Shown: one piece after another, positions 1-6,904 of the stretch
How the letters are laid out: every line of letters begins with the position of its first letter
Numbering within the stretch: the stretch's first letter is position 1
Assembly: GCA_002404115.1 (NCBI GenBank)
Contig: DHJB01000001.1
Coordinates: 67,264 to 76,789, forward strand
Length of the DNA: 9,526 bases
Origin: Microbacteriaceae bacterium UBA4731
GTDB lineage: Bacteria > Actinomycetota > Actinomycetes > Actinomycetales > Microbacteriaceae
Reading direction: 5' to 3'
Position numbers and translations under genes: made by a program
Notes under the pieces: model-generated
Database searches by the model: none
What the model saw: the letters and a program-made list of their open reading frames with translations, nothing else
What the model was told of the DNA's origin: nothing

Positions 1-137
1 GTGCGGGCAGGGCTCGGAATGATCGACGCAGGGCGCGCGTGGCGGCCGTGGACACCACCACAGGAGCCGCGACGGGCGGCACGCCGCTGCGGATGCCGCG
101 GCGTGCGATTGCGAGTGGCGAGGTGGTGCTAATCCGT
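1..137. other. Unassigned edge region, no confident gene
   Basis: No recognisable product could be read here in either direction. A minus-strand frame stays open across the whole stretch with a possible GTG start near 82; its translation after that GTG begins VPPVAAPVVVSTAATRALRR, which I do not recognise, and no Shine-Dalgarno lies before it. A plus-strand frame entering from the left edge also stays open until a TAA just after position 190. Both have only moderately GC-rich third positions, so neither is convincing. The usual trmD N-terminus (MRIDIVTIFP-like), which often follows rimM, is absent. The region may be an intergenic spacer or contain the start of an edge-truncated gene. Confidence 0.3.
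79..106. repeat. 9-bp perfect inverted repeat (hairpin)
   Basis: GCACGCCGC at 79-87 is the exact reverse complement of GCGGCGTGC at 98-106, with a 10-nt loop in which two further G-C pairs can form. It lies about 30 bp beyond the larger rimM-distal hairpin. No T-rich tract follows on either strand. It could be a second terminator hairpin, or part of a structured transcript of the unassigned edge region. Confidence 0.5.
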
Positions 138-186
138 AGCCCGGGCCGCACGCATGCTCCGGGGAGTCACGCGTGCGGCCAGGGCT
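138..186 (-). terminator. Probable terminator hairpin after rimM
   Basis: GGCCGCACGC at 144-153 pairs perfectly with GCGTGCGGCC at 171-180. After one G/A mismatch the stem continues with AGCCC (138-142) against GGGCT (182-186), giving 15 pairs. The 17-nt loop can fold further. On the rimM (minus) transcript the hairpin starts 4 nt after the stop codon. There is no U-tract after it, but U-less hairpin terminators are commonly proposed in high-GC actinobacteria. The position and stability suggest that it ends, or strongly reduces, rpsP-khpA-rimM transcription. Confidence 0.6.
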
Positions 187-190
187 GGGA

Positions 191-838
191 CTAATCGACC
201 GTGGGTGCCTCGTCGGCGACGGATGCCGCAGCATCCGTCTCCGGGGCCGCTTCCGGAGCCGCTTCGGCTGCCGGTTCGGCTTCCTCGGGCTCGGGGATCT
301 CTTCGAACAGGCCGGGAGGAGGCGTGATCGTGACGATGCCGGCCTTCACGTCGACGGACGGCACGATCGCCTTGACGAACGGCACCATGATCTCGCCGTC
401 CGGCGTCTTCACGATCAGGAGATCCTGGGCCGGCATGTGGTCGAGCCGTGCGATGGTGCCGACTTTGACGCCGTCGCGCATGACGGCGAGTCCGACGAGC
501 TGGTGGTCGTACCAGGCGTCTTCTTCGTCCGACTGCTCGGCGGAATCCTGGTCGATCCACAGGATCGCCTTGGCCAGGGTTTCCGCGGCCTCGCGGTCGG
601 GAACATCCTTGAAGAACCCGACGGCGTGCTGGTTGTACCAGCGCAACTCGACGAGTTCGAGGGTCTTGCCGTGCCAGGGTGAGCCGGAGGGCACCTGGAG
701 GGTGAACACGGCGCCCGGGACGAAACGACGTCCCGGGTCATCCGTGAACAGCTCCAGCTTGATTGCGCCCTTGAGGCCATGGGCCTTCGTCAGGCGCCCC
801 ACCCGAAGCTGGGTGCGCGGTGGCGTGCTGTCGTCCAC
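191..838 (-). CDS. rimM: 16S rRNA processing protein RimM
   Basis: RimM binds ribosomal protein uS19 on the 30S head and promotes late 16S rRNA processing and subunit assembly. The 215-residue product has the N-terminal RimM barrel, with the GRLTKAHGLKG signature at residues 14-24. A PRC-barrel follows from about residue 105 to 180, including MVPFVKAIVPSVD at 151-163. Residues 181-215 form an acidic Ala/Glu/Pro-rich tail that is absent from the shorter E. coli protein (about 182 aa). I chose the GTG at 838 because it follows the khpA stop by one base (TAA-A-GTG) and gives MDDSTPPRTQLRVGRL. An in-frame ATG at 883 would put 15 extra residues inside khpA. No clear Shine-Dalgarno precedes the GTG, so translation is probably coupled to khpA. 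It is the last gene of the rpsP operon visible here. Confidence 0.95.
   Translation of the reverse strand: MDDSTPPRTQLRVGRLTKAHGLKGAIKLELFTDDPGRRFVPGAVFTLQVPSGSPWHGKTLELVELRWYNQHAVGFFKDVPDREAAETLAKAILWIDQDSAEQSDEEDAWYDHQLVGLAVMRDGVKVGTIARLDHMPAQDLLIVKTPDGEIMVPFVKAIVPSVDVKAGIVTITPPPGLFEEIPEPEEAEPAAEAAPEAAPETDAAASVADEAPTVD
218..239. repeat. 9-bp hairpin inside the rimM tail
   Basis: GACGGATGC (218-226) and GCATCCGTC (231-239) are perfect reverse complements around a 4-nt CGCA loop. The hairpin lies within the codons for the low-complexity acidic tail of RimM and contains two inverted copies of the heptamer GCATCCG, which recurs through the window. It could slow or fold the 3' end of the mRNA; no function is shown. 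Confidence 0.55.
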
Positions 839-839
839 T

Positions 840-1076
840 TTAGAAATCAGTGTCCACGACGTCGACGCGAACGCGCCTGCCATCGGCCAGCGCGGCCACG
901 AGGGTACGCAGCGCCTTGGCGGTACGACCGGCGCGACCGATCACCCGGCCGAGGTCCTCGGGGTTCACACGAACCTCGAGAACATCGCCACGGGGTGAGT
1001 TTTTTGCTTCGACGTGCACATCGTCCGGGTGATCAACGATCCCCTTGACGAGGTGCTCAAGCGCGGGAGCGAGCAA
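840..1076 (-). CDS. khpA: KhpA, KH-domain RNA-binding protein
   Basis: This 78-residue protein consists of a single type II KH domain. The GRAG loop at residues 47-50 sits within VIGRAGRTAKALR, which is the nucleic-acid-contacting GxxG motif of KhpA (older name YlqC). In other bacteria KhpA partners with KhpB/Jag and acts as an RNA chaperone linked to cell-division and translation control. The start is the TTG at 1076, two bases after the rpsP stop. No in-frame ATG or GTG lies nearby, and the translation from TTG (MLAPALEHLVKGIVDHPDDV) matches the family N-terminus. It ends DTDF followed by TAA. The length is normal for the family. The rpsP-khpA-rimM order is the standard Gram-positive arrangement, and the near-zero spacing implies one transcript. 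Confidence 0.93.
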   Translation of the reverse strand: MLAPALEHLVKGIVDHPDDVHVEAKNSPRGDVLEVRVNPEDLGRVIGRAGRTAKALRTLVAALADGRRVRVDVVDTDF

Positions 1077-1078
1077 GA

Positions 1079-1498
1079 CTACGCCTGGTCCTCTGCGGGA
1101 GCCTCAGCGGCGGCCTCGGCCGGAGCCTCTTCCTTCGCGGCGGGCTTTTCGGCCTTCGGCTTCAGGACGGGCTTCTTCTTCTCGTCGGCGACGAAGGCAA
1201 CCTTGGCTTCCTTCACCTTGACGGTGCTCTTGGCGTTCTTGTCACCCTTGAAGATGCCCCAGTCGCCGGTCAGCTTGAGCAGAGCAGCAACCTGCTCGGT
1301 CGGCTGTGCGCCGACGCCGAGCCAGTACTGCGCACGCTCGGACTTGACCTCGATGACGGAGGGCTCCTGCGTGGGGTGGTAGATGCCGATCTCTTCGATG
1401 ACACGACCGTCGCGCTTGGTGCGCGAGTCGGCAACGACGATGCGGTAGTACGGCGCACGGATCTTGCCCATACGCTTCAGACGGATTTTGACAGCCAC
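1079..1498 (-). CDS. rpsP: 30S ribosomal protein bS16
   Basis: bS16 is a small-subunit ribosomal protein needed for 30S assembly. The bS16 fold spans about residues 1-83, with the family signatures [21 protein letters not shown] at the N-terminus and [12 protein letters not shown] at 31-42. Residues 84-139 form a long Lys- then Ala/Glu-rich extension ending PAEDQA, so the protein (139 aa) is much longer than the E. coli one (about 82 aa); such tails are common in actinobacterial bS16. The start is GTG at 1498, preceded by AGGAGA at 1502-1507, a good but slightly close ribosome-binding site. An upstream in-frame ATG at 1564 was rejected because its 22 added residues do not belong to bS16. It is first in the operon with khpA and rimM. 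Confidence 0.97.
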   Translation of the reverse strand: MAVKIRLKRMGKIRAPYYRIVVADSRTKRDGRVIEEIGIYHPTQEPSVIEVKSERAQYWLGVGAQPTEQVAALLKLTGDWGIFKGDKNAKSTVKVKEAKVAFVADEKKKPVLKPKAEKPAAKEEAPAEAAAEAPAEDQA

Positions 1499-1536
1499 AA
1501 TTCTCCTGTGTTTTCTTTGTGTTTGGCGAACTGACA

Positions 1537-1562
1537 GCCGTGAGCGTGGGGGCACACTCGGC
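1537..1562 (-). promoter_or_regulatory. Hairpin in the rpsP 5' leader
   Basis: On the minus transcript GAGTGTG pairs with CACGCTC (one G-U pair) around a CCCC loop, and GCC/GGC extends the stem past a 2-nt bulge. It sits about 40-65 nt upstream of the rpsP GTG. The leader between the candidate promoter and rpsP is about 120 nt, long enough for autoregulation by a ribosomal protein. A regulatory role is inferred only from position. Confidence 0.35.
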
Positions 1563-1626
1563 AAAAGCTCAAGGGGTTTTTCGAACGTCTGATTAGAGGG
1601 TCGGACGTAAGAGAACTCGACTGATC

Positions 1627-1655
1627 ATTCTGCCAGACATCGCCCACTTTGTGAT
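1627..1655 (-). promoter_or_regulatory. Candidate rpsP operon promoter
   Basis: Read on the minus strand, ATCACA (1655-1650, 4 of 6 to TTGACA) lies 17 nt before CAGAAT (1632-1627, 4 of 6 to TATAAT), which is preceded by TGG as an extended -10. Transcription would start near 1620 and give a leader of about 120 nt. This is a pattern match only. Confidence 0.35.
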
Positions 1656-1658
1656 AAT
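1630..1658 (+). promoter_or_regulatory. Candidate ybdK promoter
   Basis: CTGCCA (1630-1635, 4 of 6 to TTGACA) is followed after 17 nt by GATAAT (1653-1658, 5 of 6 to TATAAT). The predicted start near 1665 leaves a leader of about 70 nt before the ybdK GTG. It overlaps the candidate divergent rpsP promoter, so the two directions could compete. Confidence 0.4.
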
Positions 1659-1733
1659 CGACCGGTGCGGTGTCAGGATTAGTCTCTGGCCGCCGGCACC
1701 CGGGCGCGTCTTGCACCAGCGAAGGATGTACAC

Positions 1734-2870
1734 GTGGCAATCGAGTTCGCCCGATCAGCACGCTCGACCGTCGGCATCGAATGGGAACTCGCCCTGGTCG
1801 ACCGGGCGACCGGCGACCTCGTGTCCATCGCCGGCGAGGTGCTCGAGGCCCTGCAGGGGGCCGACGGGTCAGCCCACCCGCACATCACCGGGGAACTGCT
1901 GCTGAACACCGTCGAGCTGGTCTCCGGCGTGCATGAGACGGTGGCCGGGGCTGTGGCGGATGTCGTCGGCCAGGTGGCCGAGGTACGCGCCATCACCGAG
2001 CCGCGCGGCGTCGCTCTCATCTGCAGCGGCTCGCATCCGTTCGCGCAGTGGTACGACCAGACTCTCACCGACAAGCCGCGCTACCACCGCCTGATCGACC
2101 GCACTCAGTGGTGGGGCCGCAACATGATGATCTGGGGCATCCACGTTCATGTCGGTGTCGAGGACCGGGCCAAGGTGATGCCGATCCTGAACGGCCTGCT
2201 CACCTACATCCCGCACCTGCAGGCGCTCTCGGCGTCCAGCCCGTTCTGGGCCGGGGTCGACACCGGCTACGCCTCCAACCGCTCGCTCATGTTCCAGCAG
2301 CTGCCCACCGCCGGGCTCCCCTGGATCCTCGCCGACTGGGCCGCCTGGGAGGAGTACGTCGAGGACATGACGGTCACGGGCGTCATCGACGACGTCACCG
2401 AGGTGCGATGGGACATCCGCCCGTCTCCGCGCTGGGGCACGATCGAGGTGCGCGTCTGCGACGGCGTGTCCACGGCCGAAGAAATCGGTGCGATCGCCGC
2501 TTTCGTGCAGTGCCTGGTCGAGTGGATGTCCACCAGCCTCGACGCCGGCGAGGAGGTCCCCGTGCTGCAGCCGTGGTTCGTGCGCGAGAATAAGTGGCGG
2601 GCCGCACGCTACGGGCTCGACGCCGAGATCATCCTGGACTCAGCCGGCGCCGAACGGCTCGTCACCGACGACGTGCGCCGGCTCATCCGCACCCTCACCC
2701 CGGTCGCCGAACGGCTCGGCTGCCTGCCGGAGCTCCTGCAGCTCAATCTGATCCTCAACAACGGTGCGAGCTACCAGCGCCAGCGCAGGGTGGCCGAGGA
2801 GAACGACGGCAGCCTGCCGGCCGTGGTCGCCGCCCTCAGCCGCGAACTGCTCCACGGGCCTGCCTCCTAG
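1734..2870 (+). CDS. ybdK: YbdK-type carboxylate-amine (glutamate-cysteine) ligase
   Basis: This is a member of the GCS2/YbdK family of ATP-grasp-like ligases, annotated as glutamate-cysteine ligase type 2. E. coli YbdK has only weak gamma-glutamylcysteine synthetase activity, so the true substrate is uncertain. The product is 378 residues, close to the E. coli length. Family motifs seen are GIEWELALVD at 14-23, GSHPFAQW at 99-106, GIHVHVGV at 135-142, SASSPFW at 166-172, DTGYASNR at 176-183, WDIRPSPRWGTIEVRVCD at 226-243 and RENKWRAARYG at 284-294. The GTG start is supported by AAGGA at 1722-1726, 7 nt upstream, and by the IEWE motif lying near the N-terminus as usual. It is read divergently from rpsP and converges on the oxidoreductase gene with a 3-bp gap. 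Actinobacteria make mycothiol and sometimes ergothioneine rather than glutathione, so a glutathione role is not implied. Confidence 0.9.
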   Translation: MAIEFARSARSTVGIEWELALVDRATGDLVSIAGEVLEALQGADGSAHPHITGELLLNTVELVSGVHETVAGAVADVVGQVAEVRAITEPRGVALICSGSHPFAQWYDQTLTDKPRYHRLIDRTQWWGRNMMIWGIHVHVGVEDRAKVMPILNGLLTYIPHLQALSASSPFWAGVDTGYASNRSLMFQQLPTAGLPWILADWAAWEEYVEDMTVTGVIDDVTEVRWDIRPSPRWGTIEVRVCDGVSTAEEIGAIAAFVQCLVEWMSTSLDAGEEVPVLQPWFVRENKWRAARYGLDAEIILDSAGAERLVTDDVRRLIRTLTPVAERLGCLPELLQLNLILNNGASYQRQRRVAEENDGSLPAVVAALSRELLHGPAS

Positions 2871-2873
2871 ACC

Positions 2874-3662
2874 TCAGGCGGCGTTCTTGCTGTCGCGCCA
2901 GGCGAGCCAGTCCGCGACCGGCGCCAGGTCGTAGCGGGGCCCGGACACCCCGATCGTGAACAGCCGCGTCCCGAGGTCGTAGAGCTCCTCGGCCTGCTCG
3001 ATCGTGCGGCCCCGAAGCTCCGTCGAGATTTCGATCTCGGTGATGTCCCTGCCCACCCGGTCGCACCACTGGCCGAGCACGCCGAGCTTGTGCTCGAGCA
3101 CCGCGGGGTTGGAGAACGAGTGCCAGATGTCCGCATGCTTCGCGACGATCCGGAGGGTCTTCTTCTCGCCGCCGCCCCCGATCAGCACGGGGATGTCACG
3201 CACCGGCGGCGGGTTGAGCTTGGCCCAGCGCGCCTCGATGCGGGGCAGGTTCGCTTCGAGGGCATCCAGCCTCGTCCCTGGGGTGCCGAACTCGTAGCCG
3301 TACTCGTCGTAGTCGCGCTCGAACCAGCCGGACCCGGTGCCGAAGATGAAGCGGCCGCCGCTGATGTGGTCGATGGTGCGGGCCATGTCGGCCTGCAGGT
3401 CGGGGTTCCGGTAGCTGTTGCAGTTCACCAGGGCGCCGAACTGGATCGTCGACGTCTGCTCGGCCCAGGCCGCCAGCATCGTCCAGGACTCGAAGTGCAG
3501 GCCGTCCGGGTCGCCGGAGAGCGGGAAGAAGTGGTCCCAGTTGAACGCGATGTCGACGCCGAGCGCCTCCACCTCGGCGAGGGTGTCCCTGATCTTGCCG
3601 TACGTTGCGTGCTGCGGGGCGAGCTGCGTGCCGAGGCGCACCGGGCGTGAGGCTGAGTTCAT
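2874..3662 (-). CDS. LLM-class F420-dependent oxidoreductase
   Basis: This belongs to the luciferase-like monooxygenase fold, in the actinobacterial subgroup annotated as F420-dependent oxidoreductases (TIGR03560 type). The enzyme would pass hydride between coenzyme F420 (or a flavin) and an unidentified substrate in the cytoplasm. In the 262-residue product I see WDHFFPL at 42-48, SGGRFIFGTGSGW at 101-113 (the flavin/F420-contacting region), and IPVLIGGGGEKKTLRI at 157-172 followed by HADIWH at 176-181. Length is typical of the short LLM proteins and no signal peptide is visible. The ATG at 3662 lies 20 bp after the ffh reading frame ends, with no clear Shine-Dalgarno, but a TAGGCT box 6 nt upstream suggests its own leaderless transcript. 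Read-through from ffh is also possible. The substrate cannot be told from sequence. Confidence 0.9.
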   Translation of the reverse strand: MNSASRPVRLGTQLAPQHATYGKIRDTLAEVEALGVDIAFNWDHFFPLSGDPDGLHFESWTMLAAWAEQTSTIQFGALVNCNSYRNPDLQADMARTIDHISGGRFIFGTGSGWFERDYDEYGYEFGTPGTRLDALEANLPRIEARWAKLNPPPVRDIPVLIGGGGEKKTLRIVAKHADIWHSFSNPAVLEHKLGVLGQWCDRVGRDITEIEISTELRGRTIEQAEELYDLGTRLFTIGVSGPRYDLAPVADWLAWRDSKNAA

Positions 3663-3668
3663 GCGCTC

Positions 3669-3674
3669 AGCCTA
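3669..3674 (-). promoter_or_regulatory. Candidate leaderless -10 box of the LLM gene
   Basis: TAGGCT (TANNNT class) is followed by 6 nt (GAGCGC) and then the ATG, so transcription would begin at or next to the start codon. It fits entirely in the gap after the ffh stop. No -35 match is visible. The ftsY gene has the identical box at the identical distance. Confidence 0.45.
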
Positions 3675-3679
3675 AACGC

Positions 3680-5251
3680 CTACCGGCCGAGCATCTTCTG
3701 CAGCGCGGCCATTTCTTCCTCGGTCGGGCCGCCGGCCTTCTTGCCGCCGCCGAACCCGAATCCGGCCCCGCCGCTTCCGGCAGCCTCGCCGCCCGGCTTC
3801 TCGCCCGCGGCCAGCGCCGCGTTCTCCGCGGCGCGCCTGGCCGGGTTGCCCGACTTGGAGCCCTTCTTCTTCGGCTGCTGCTTGCCGCGGCCGCCGCCGA
3901 GACCGGCGCCGGGCATCGGGCCCATGCCGGGGATGTTCGGCATGCCGCCCTTGGAGACGGTCTTCATCATCTTCGCGGCCTGTTCGAAGCGCTGCACGAG
4001 CTGGTTCACCTCGGTCACGGTCGATCCGGCGCCTCGCGCGATGCGCAGGCGGCGTGATCCGTTGAGCAGTTTCGGGGTGGTGCGCTCCGCCTTGGTCATC
4101 GACTGGATGATCGCCTCCGTGCGAACGATCTCGCGTTCGTCGAAGTTCTCGAGCTGCTGCTTCATGGCGCCGGCGCCCGGCAGCATGCCCATCATCTTCT
4201 TGATCGAACCCATGTTGCGCAGCTGCTGCATCTGGCCGAGGAAGTCGTCGAGGGTGAACGTGTCGGTCGAGAACTTCTCGGCCATCTTGCGGGCTTCGTC
4301 CTCGTCGAAGGCACCCTGAGCCTGCTCGATCAGGGTGAGGATGTCACCGAGGTCGAGGATGCGGCTGGCCATGCGGTCGGGGTGGAACGGTTCGAAGTCG
4401 TCGAGGCTCTCCCCCGTCGAGGCGAACATGATCGGCCGGCCGGTGAGCGAGGCGATGGACAACGCGGCACCACCGCGTGCGTCACCGTCGAGCTTGGAGA
4501 GCACAACGCCGGTGAAGTCGACACCGGCCTGGAACGCCCTGGCCGTGGTCACGGCGTCCTGGCCGATCATGGCGTCGATGACGAAGAGCACCTCGTCGGG
4601 GTCGATCGCCTGCCGGATGTCCGAGGCCTGCTTCATCATGTCGGCGTCGATGCCGAGGCGGCCCGCCGTGTCGACGATGACCACGTCGTGCAGTTTCTGC
4701 TCGGCGTACTTCACCCCGTCGCGGGCTACCGCGACGGGGTTACCGACGCCGTTGCCGGGCTCCGGCGCGTACACGGGCACGCCGGCCTGCTGCCCGACGA
4801 CCTGCAGCTGGGTGACGGCGTTCGGGCGCTGGAGGTCGGCCGCGACGAGGATCGGCGTGTGGCCGTCCTTCGCGAGCCACTTCGCCAGCTTGCCGGCAAG
4901 GGTCGTCTTACCGGCGCCCTGGAGGCCGGCCAGCATGATGACCGTCGGCGGCTTCTTGGCGAATTCGAGTCGACGCTGCTCCCCGCCGAGAATGCGGACG
5001 AGTTCCTCGTTGACGATCTGGACGACCTGCTGCGCCGGGTTCAGCGCCTTGTTGACCTCGTCACCGAGGGCGCGTTCGCGCACGCTGGCGGTGAAATCCT
5101 TGACGACCTCGAGCGCGACATCCGCTTCGAGGAGGGCGCGACGGATCTCGCGGACGGTGCCGTCGACATCCGCTGCGGAGAGCTTGCCCTTCGTGCGGAG
5201 ATTCTTGAAGGTCTCGGCGAGGCGATCTGAGAGGTTTCCAAAAGTAGCCAT
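3680..5251 (-). CDS. ffh: Signal recognition particle protein Ffh (SRP54)
   Basis: Ffh is the GTPase subunit of the signal recognition particle. With 4.5S/SRP RNA it binds signal sequences on translating ribosomes and docks with FtsY at the membrane. The order in this 523-residue protein is: N domain, about 1-90; GTPase domain with P-loop GLQGAGKTT at 109-117, DTAGR at 194-198 and SKLDG at 252-256; and a methionine-rich M domain from about 305 to 435. The M domain carries the RNA-binding stretch SRRLRIARGAGSTVTEVNQL at 399-418. Residues 440-523 are a Gly/Lys/Ala-rich extension ending EEEMAALQKMLGR, longer than in E. coli Ffh (about 453 aa). The ATG at 5251 begins MATFGNLSDRL, the expected N-terminus. 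It lies 60 bp after the DUF2004-like gene and two genes after ftsY on the same strand. Confidence 0.97.
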   Translation of the reverse strand: MATFGNLSDRLAETFKNLRTKGKLSAADVDGTVREIRRALLEADVALEVVKDFTASVRERALGDEVNKALNPAQQVVQIVNEELVRILGGEQRRLEFAKKPPTVIMLAGLQGAGKTTLAGKLAKWLAKDGHTPILVAADLQRPNAVTQLQVVGQQAGVPVYAPEPGNGVGNPVAVARDGVKYAEQKLHDVVIVDTAGRLGIDADMMKQASDIRQAIDPDEVLFVIDAMIGQDAVTTARAFQAGVDFTGVVLSKLDGDARGGAALSIASLTGRPIMFASTGESLDDFEPFHPDRMASRILDLGDILTLIEQAQGAFDEDEARKMAEKFSTDTFTLDDFLGQMQQLRNMGSIKKMMGMLPGAGAMKQQLENFDEREIVRTEAIIQSMTKAERTTPKLLNGSRRLRIARGAGSTVTEVNQLVQRFEQAAKMMKTVSKGGMPNIPGMGPMPGAGLGGGRGKQQPKKKGSKSGNPARRAAENAALAAGEKPGGEAAGSGGAGFGFGGGKKAGGPTEEEMAALQKMLGR

Positions 5252-5260
5252 TGTGGATCC

Positions 5261-5266
5261 AGTTTA
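5261..5266 (-). promoter_or_regulatory. Possible -10 box before ffh
   Basis: TAAACT (TANNNT) lies 9 nt upstream of the ffh ATG, within the 60-bp gap after the DUF2004-like gene. It would start transcription only 2-3 nt before the ATG. GGATCC between box and ATG is a weak alternative ribosome-binding site. There is no -35 match. Confidence 0.25.
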
Positions 5267-5311
5267 ACCGGTACGCGGAGGCGTGGCGGTCGAGCCTCGG
5301 TCGTGCCGGCG

Positions 5312-5815
5312 CTAGTTTTCGATCGCGAGGGCCACCGTGTCGCCGTGCACGTCGATCGTGACAACGAGCAGCGAATCGGTGTCATCGGGGCTGATCGAGT
5401 AGTCGAGCAGGGCGAAGTGCTCCTCGCTGGCACTGTGGTGCGGGTGGAAACCCACGTGCTGCAGGCGGAGCGAACGCAGGAAGTCGATCTGCTTGTCGCC
5501 CGAATCCCAGATGATGGCGTCGTCGAGCGCCTCCGGGTCCATCTCGTCGAAGTGCTGGTTGATGTACGTCGACGTGAGGCTGGGCTCGGAGCTGAGGTCG
5601 GCGACGAGCGACTCGCGGGCCGCGGAGTCGAGCTCCTCGAGGGAGTTGATCATGGCCGCGGCGATGTCCAGGGCCTCGGCGGTGACGGAATCCTCATCGG
5701 GCGAGCTGACGTCGATCTCGACAGTCTGGTCGCCGAGTTCGGCCGACTCCGACCAATAGACCTCGCCCAGGTCGTCGCTGCCGAGAATTCCGAAGAAATC
5801 GTGTTCGATGGTCAT
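5312..5815 (-). CDS. DUF2004-like acidic protein of unknown function
   Basis: The 167-residue product is strongly acidic (many Asp and Glu, few Lys or Arg), cytoplasmic by appearance, with no signal peptide, membrane segment or catalytic motif. The pattern resembles the DUF2004 family: an N-terminal FFG...YWS strand region (7-22), a helical middle with SARES and NQHFDEM (64-92), then FLRSLRLQHVGFHPH (112-126), FALLDYSI (134-141) and SLLVVTIDVHGD (148-159). The ATG at 5815 has GTGAGGA a few bases upstream as a ribosome-binding site. It sits between ftsY (44-bp gap) and ffh (60-bp gap) on the same strand, probably co-transcribed. Whether it has any link to SRP function is unknown. Family assignment is from memory of the pattern. 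Confidence 0.8.
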   Translation of the reverse strand: MTIEHDFFGILGSDDLGEVYWSESAELGDQTVEIDVSSPDEDSVTAEALDIAAAMINSLEELDSAARESLVADLSSEPSLTSTYINQHFDEMDPEALDDAIIWDSGDKQIDFLRSLRLQHVGFHPHHSASEEHFALLDYSISPDDTDSLLVVTIDVHGDTVALAIEN

Positions 5816-5835
5816 GCCGTCCTCACTGTCTTCAT

Positions 5836-5841
5836 AATCTA
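5836..5841 (-). promoter_or_regulatory. Possible -10 box before the DUF2004-like gene
   Basis: TAGATT (TANNNT) lies 20 nt upstream of the ATG in the gap after the ftsY stop. It would give a short leader that keeps the GTGAGGA ribosome-binding site. The -35 position inside ftsY is poor, so internal transcription from here is only a possibility beside read-through from ftsY. Confidence 0.25.
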
Positions 5842-5859
5842 ATCTTCACTGCCCCCCGG

Positions 5860-6735
<876 letters not shown>

Positions 6736-6741
6736 GCCTCT

Positions 6742-6747
6742 AGCCTA
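6742..6747 (-). promoter_or_regulatory. Candidate leaderless -10 box of ftsY
   Basis: TAGGCT is followed by AGAGGC and the ATG, placing the expected transcription start at the ATG itself. There is no convincing -35 hexamer 16-19 nt upstream. The identical TAGGCT-N6-ATG arrangement precedes the LLM oxidoreductase gene. Confidence 0.5.
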
Positions 6748-6780
6748 GGGCGCACGCCGCACGCGCGACCGAGTGCCGGC

Positions 6781-6811
6781 CTCCGCGGGTGCGGCGTCCC
6801 AGCTCCGCGGG
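6781..6811. repeat. Direct repeat CTCCGCGGG in the ftsY/cbiX divergent region
   Basis: CTCCGCGGG occurs at 6781-6789 and again at 6803-6811, 22 bp apart, or about two helical turns. Each copy contains the palindrome CCGCGG. The repeats lie in the 169-bp region between the divergent ftsY and chelatase genes, where a regulator could bind. I found no convincing plus-strand promoter in this region, so an operator role is speculative. Confidence 0.35.
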
Positions 6812-6904
6812 AATGATGTTGCTTGCCGGTACAGCGAGCCGCGAGCGGCGAGGGCGGGCGTCTTGCGAGGTAACACTCAGCGTGCGGCCAGCAAGAATGG
6901 AGGG

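Noticed and set aside
839..883. Upstream ATG start for rimM
   Set aside because: It would overlap khpA by 44 bp and add residues not found in RimM; the GTG one base after the khpA stop fits the operon.
1585..1608. Second hairpin in the rpsP leader (ACGTC/GACGT)
   Set aside because: Only 5 bp on the minus transcript; the inner pairs would be wobble pairs only on the plus strand.
2858..2879. Bidirectional terminator between ybdK and the LLM gene
   Set aside because: Only a 5-bp GCCTG/CAGGC stem with a 12-nt loop overlapping both stop codons; too weak to call.
4335..5267. Long plus-strand open frames opposite ffh
   Set aside because: They show no recognisable domain, and the minus strand encodes an unmistakable Ffh with all its GTPase and M-domain motifs.
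6773..6904. Upstream ATG start for the chelatase (44 extra residues)
   Set aside because: The added sequence is Arg/Ala-rich, unlike any CbiX N-terminus, and the HGT motif is normally close to the start.
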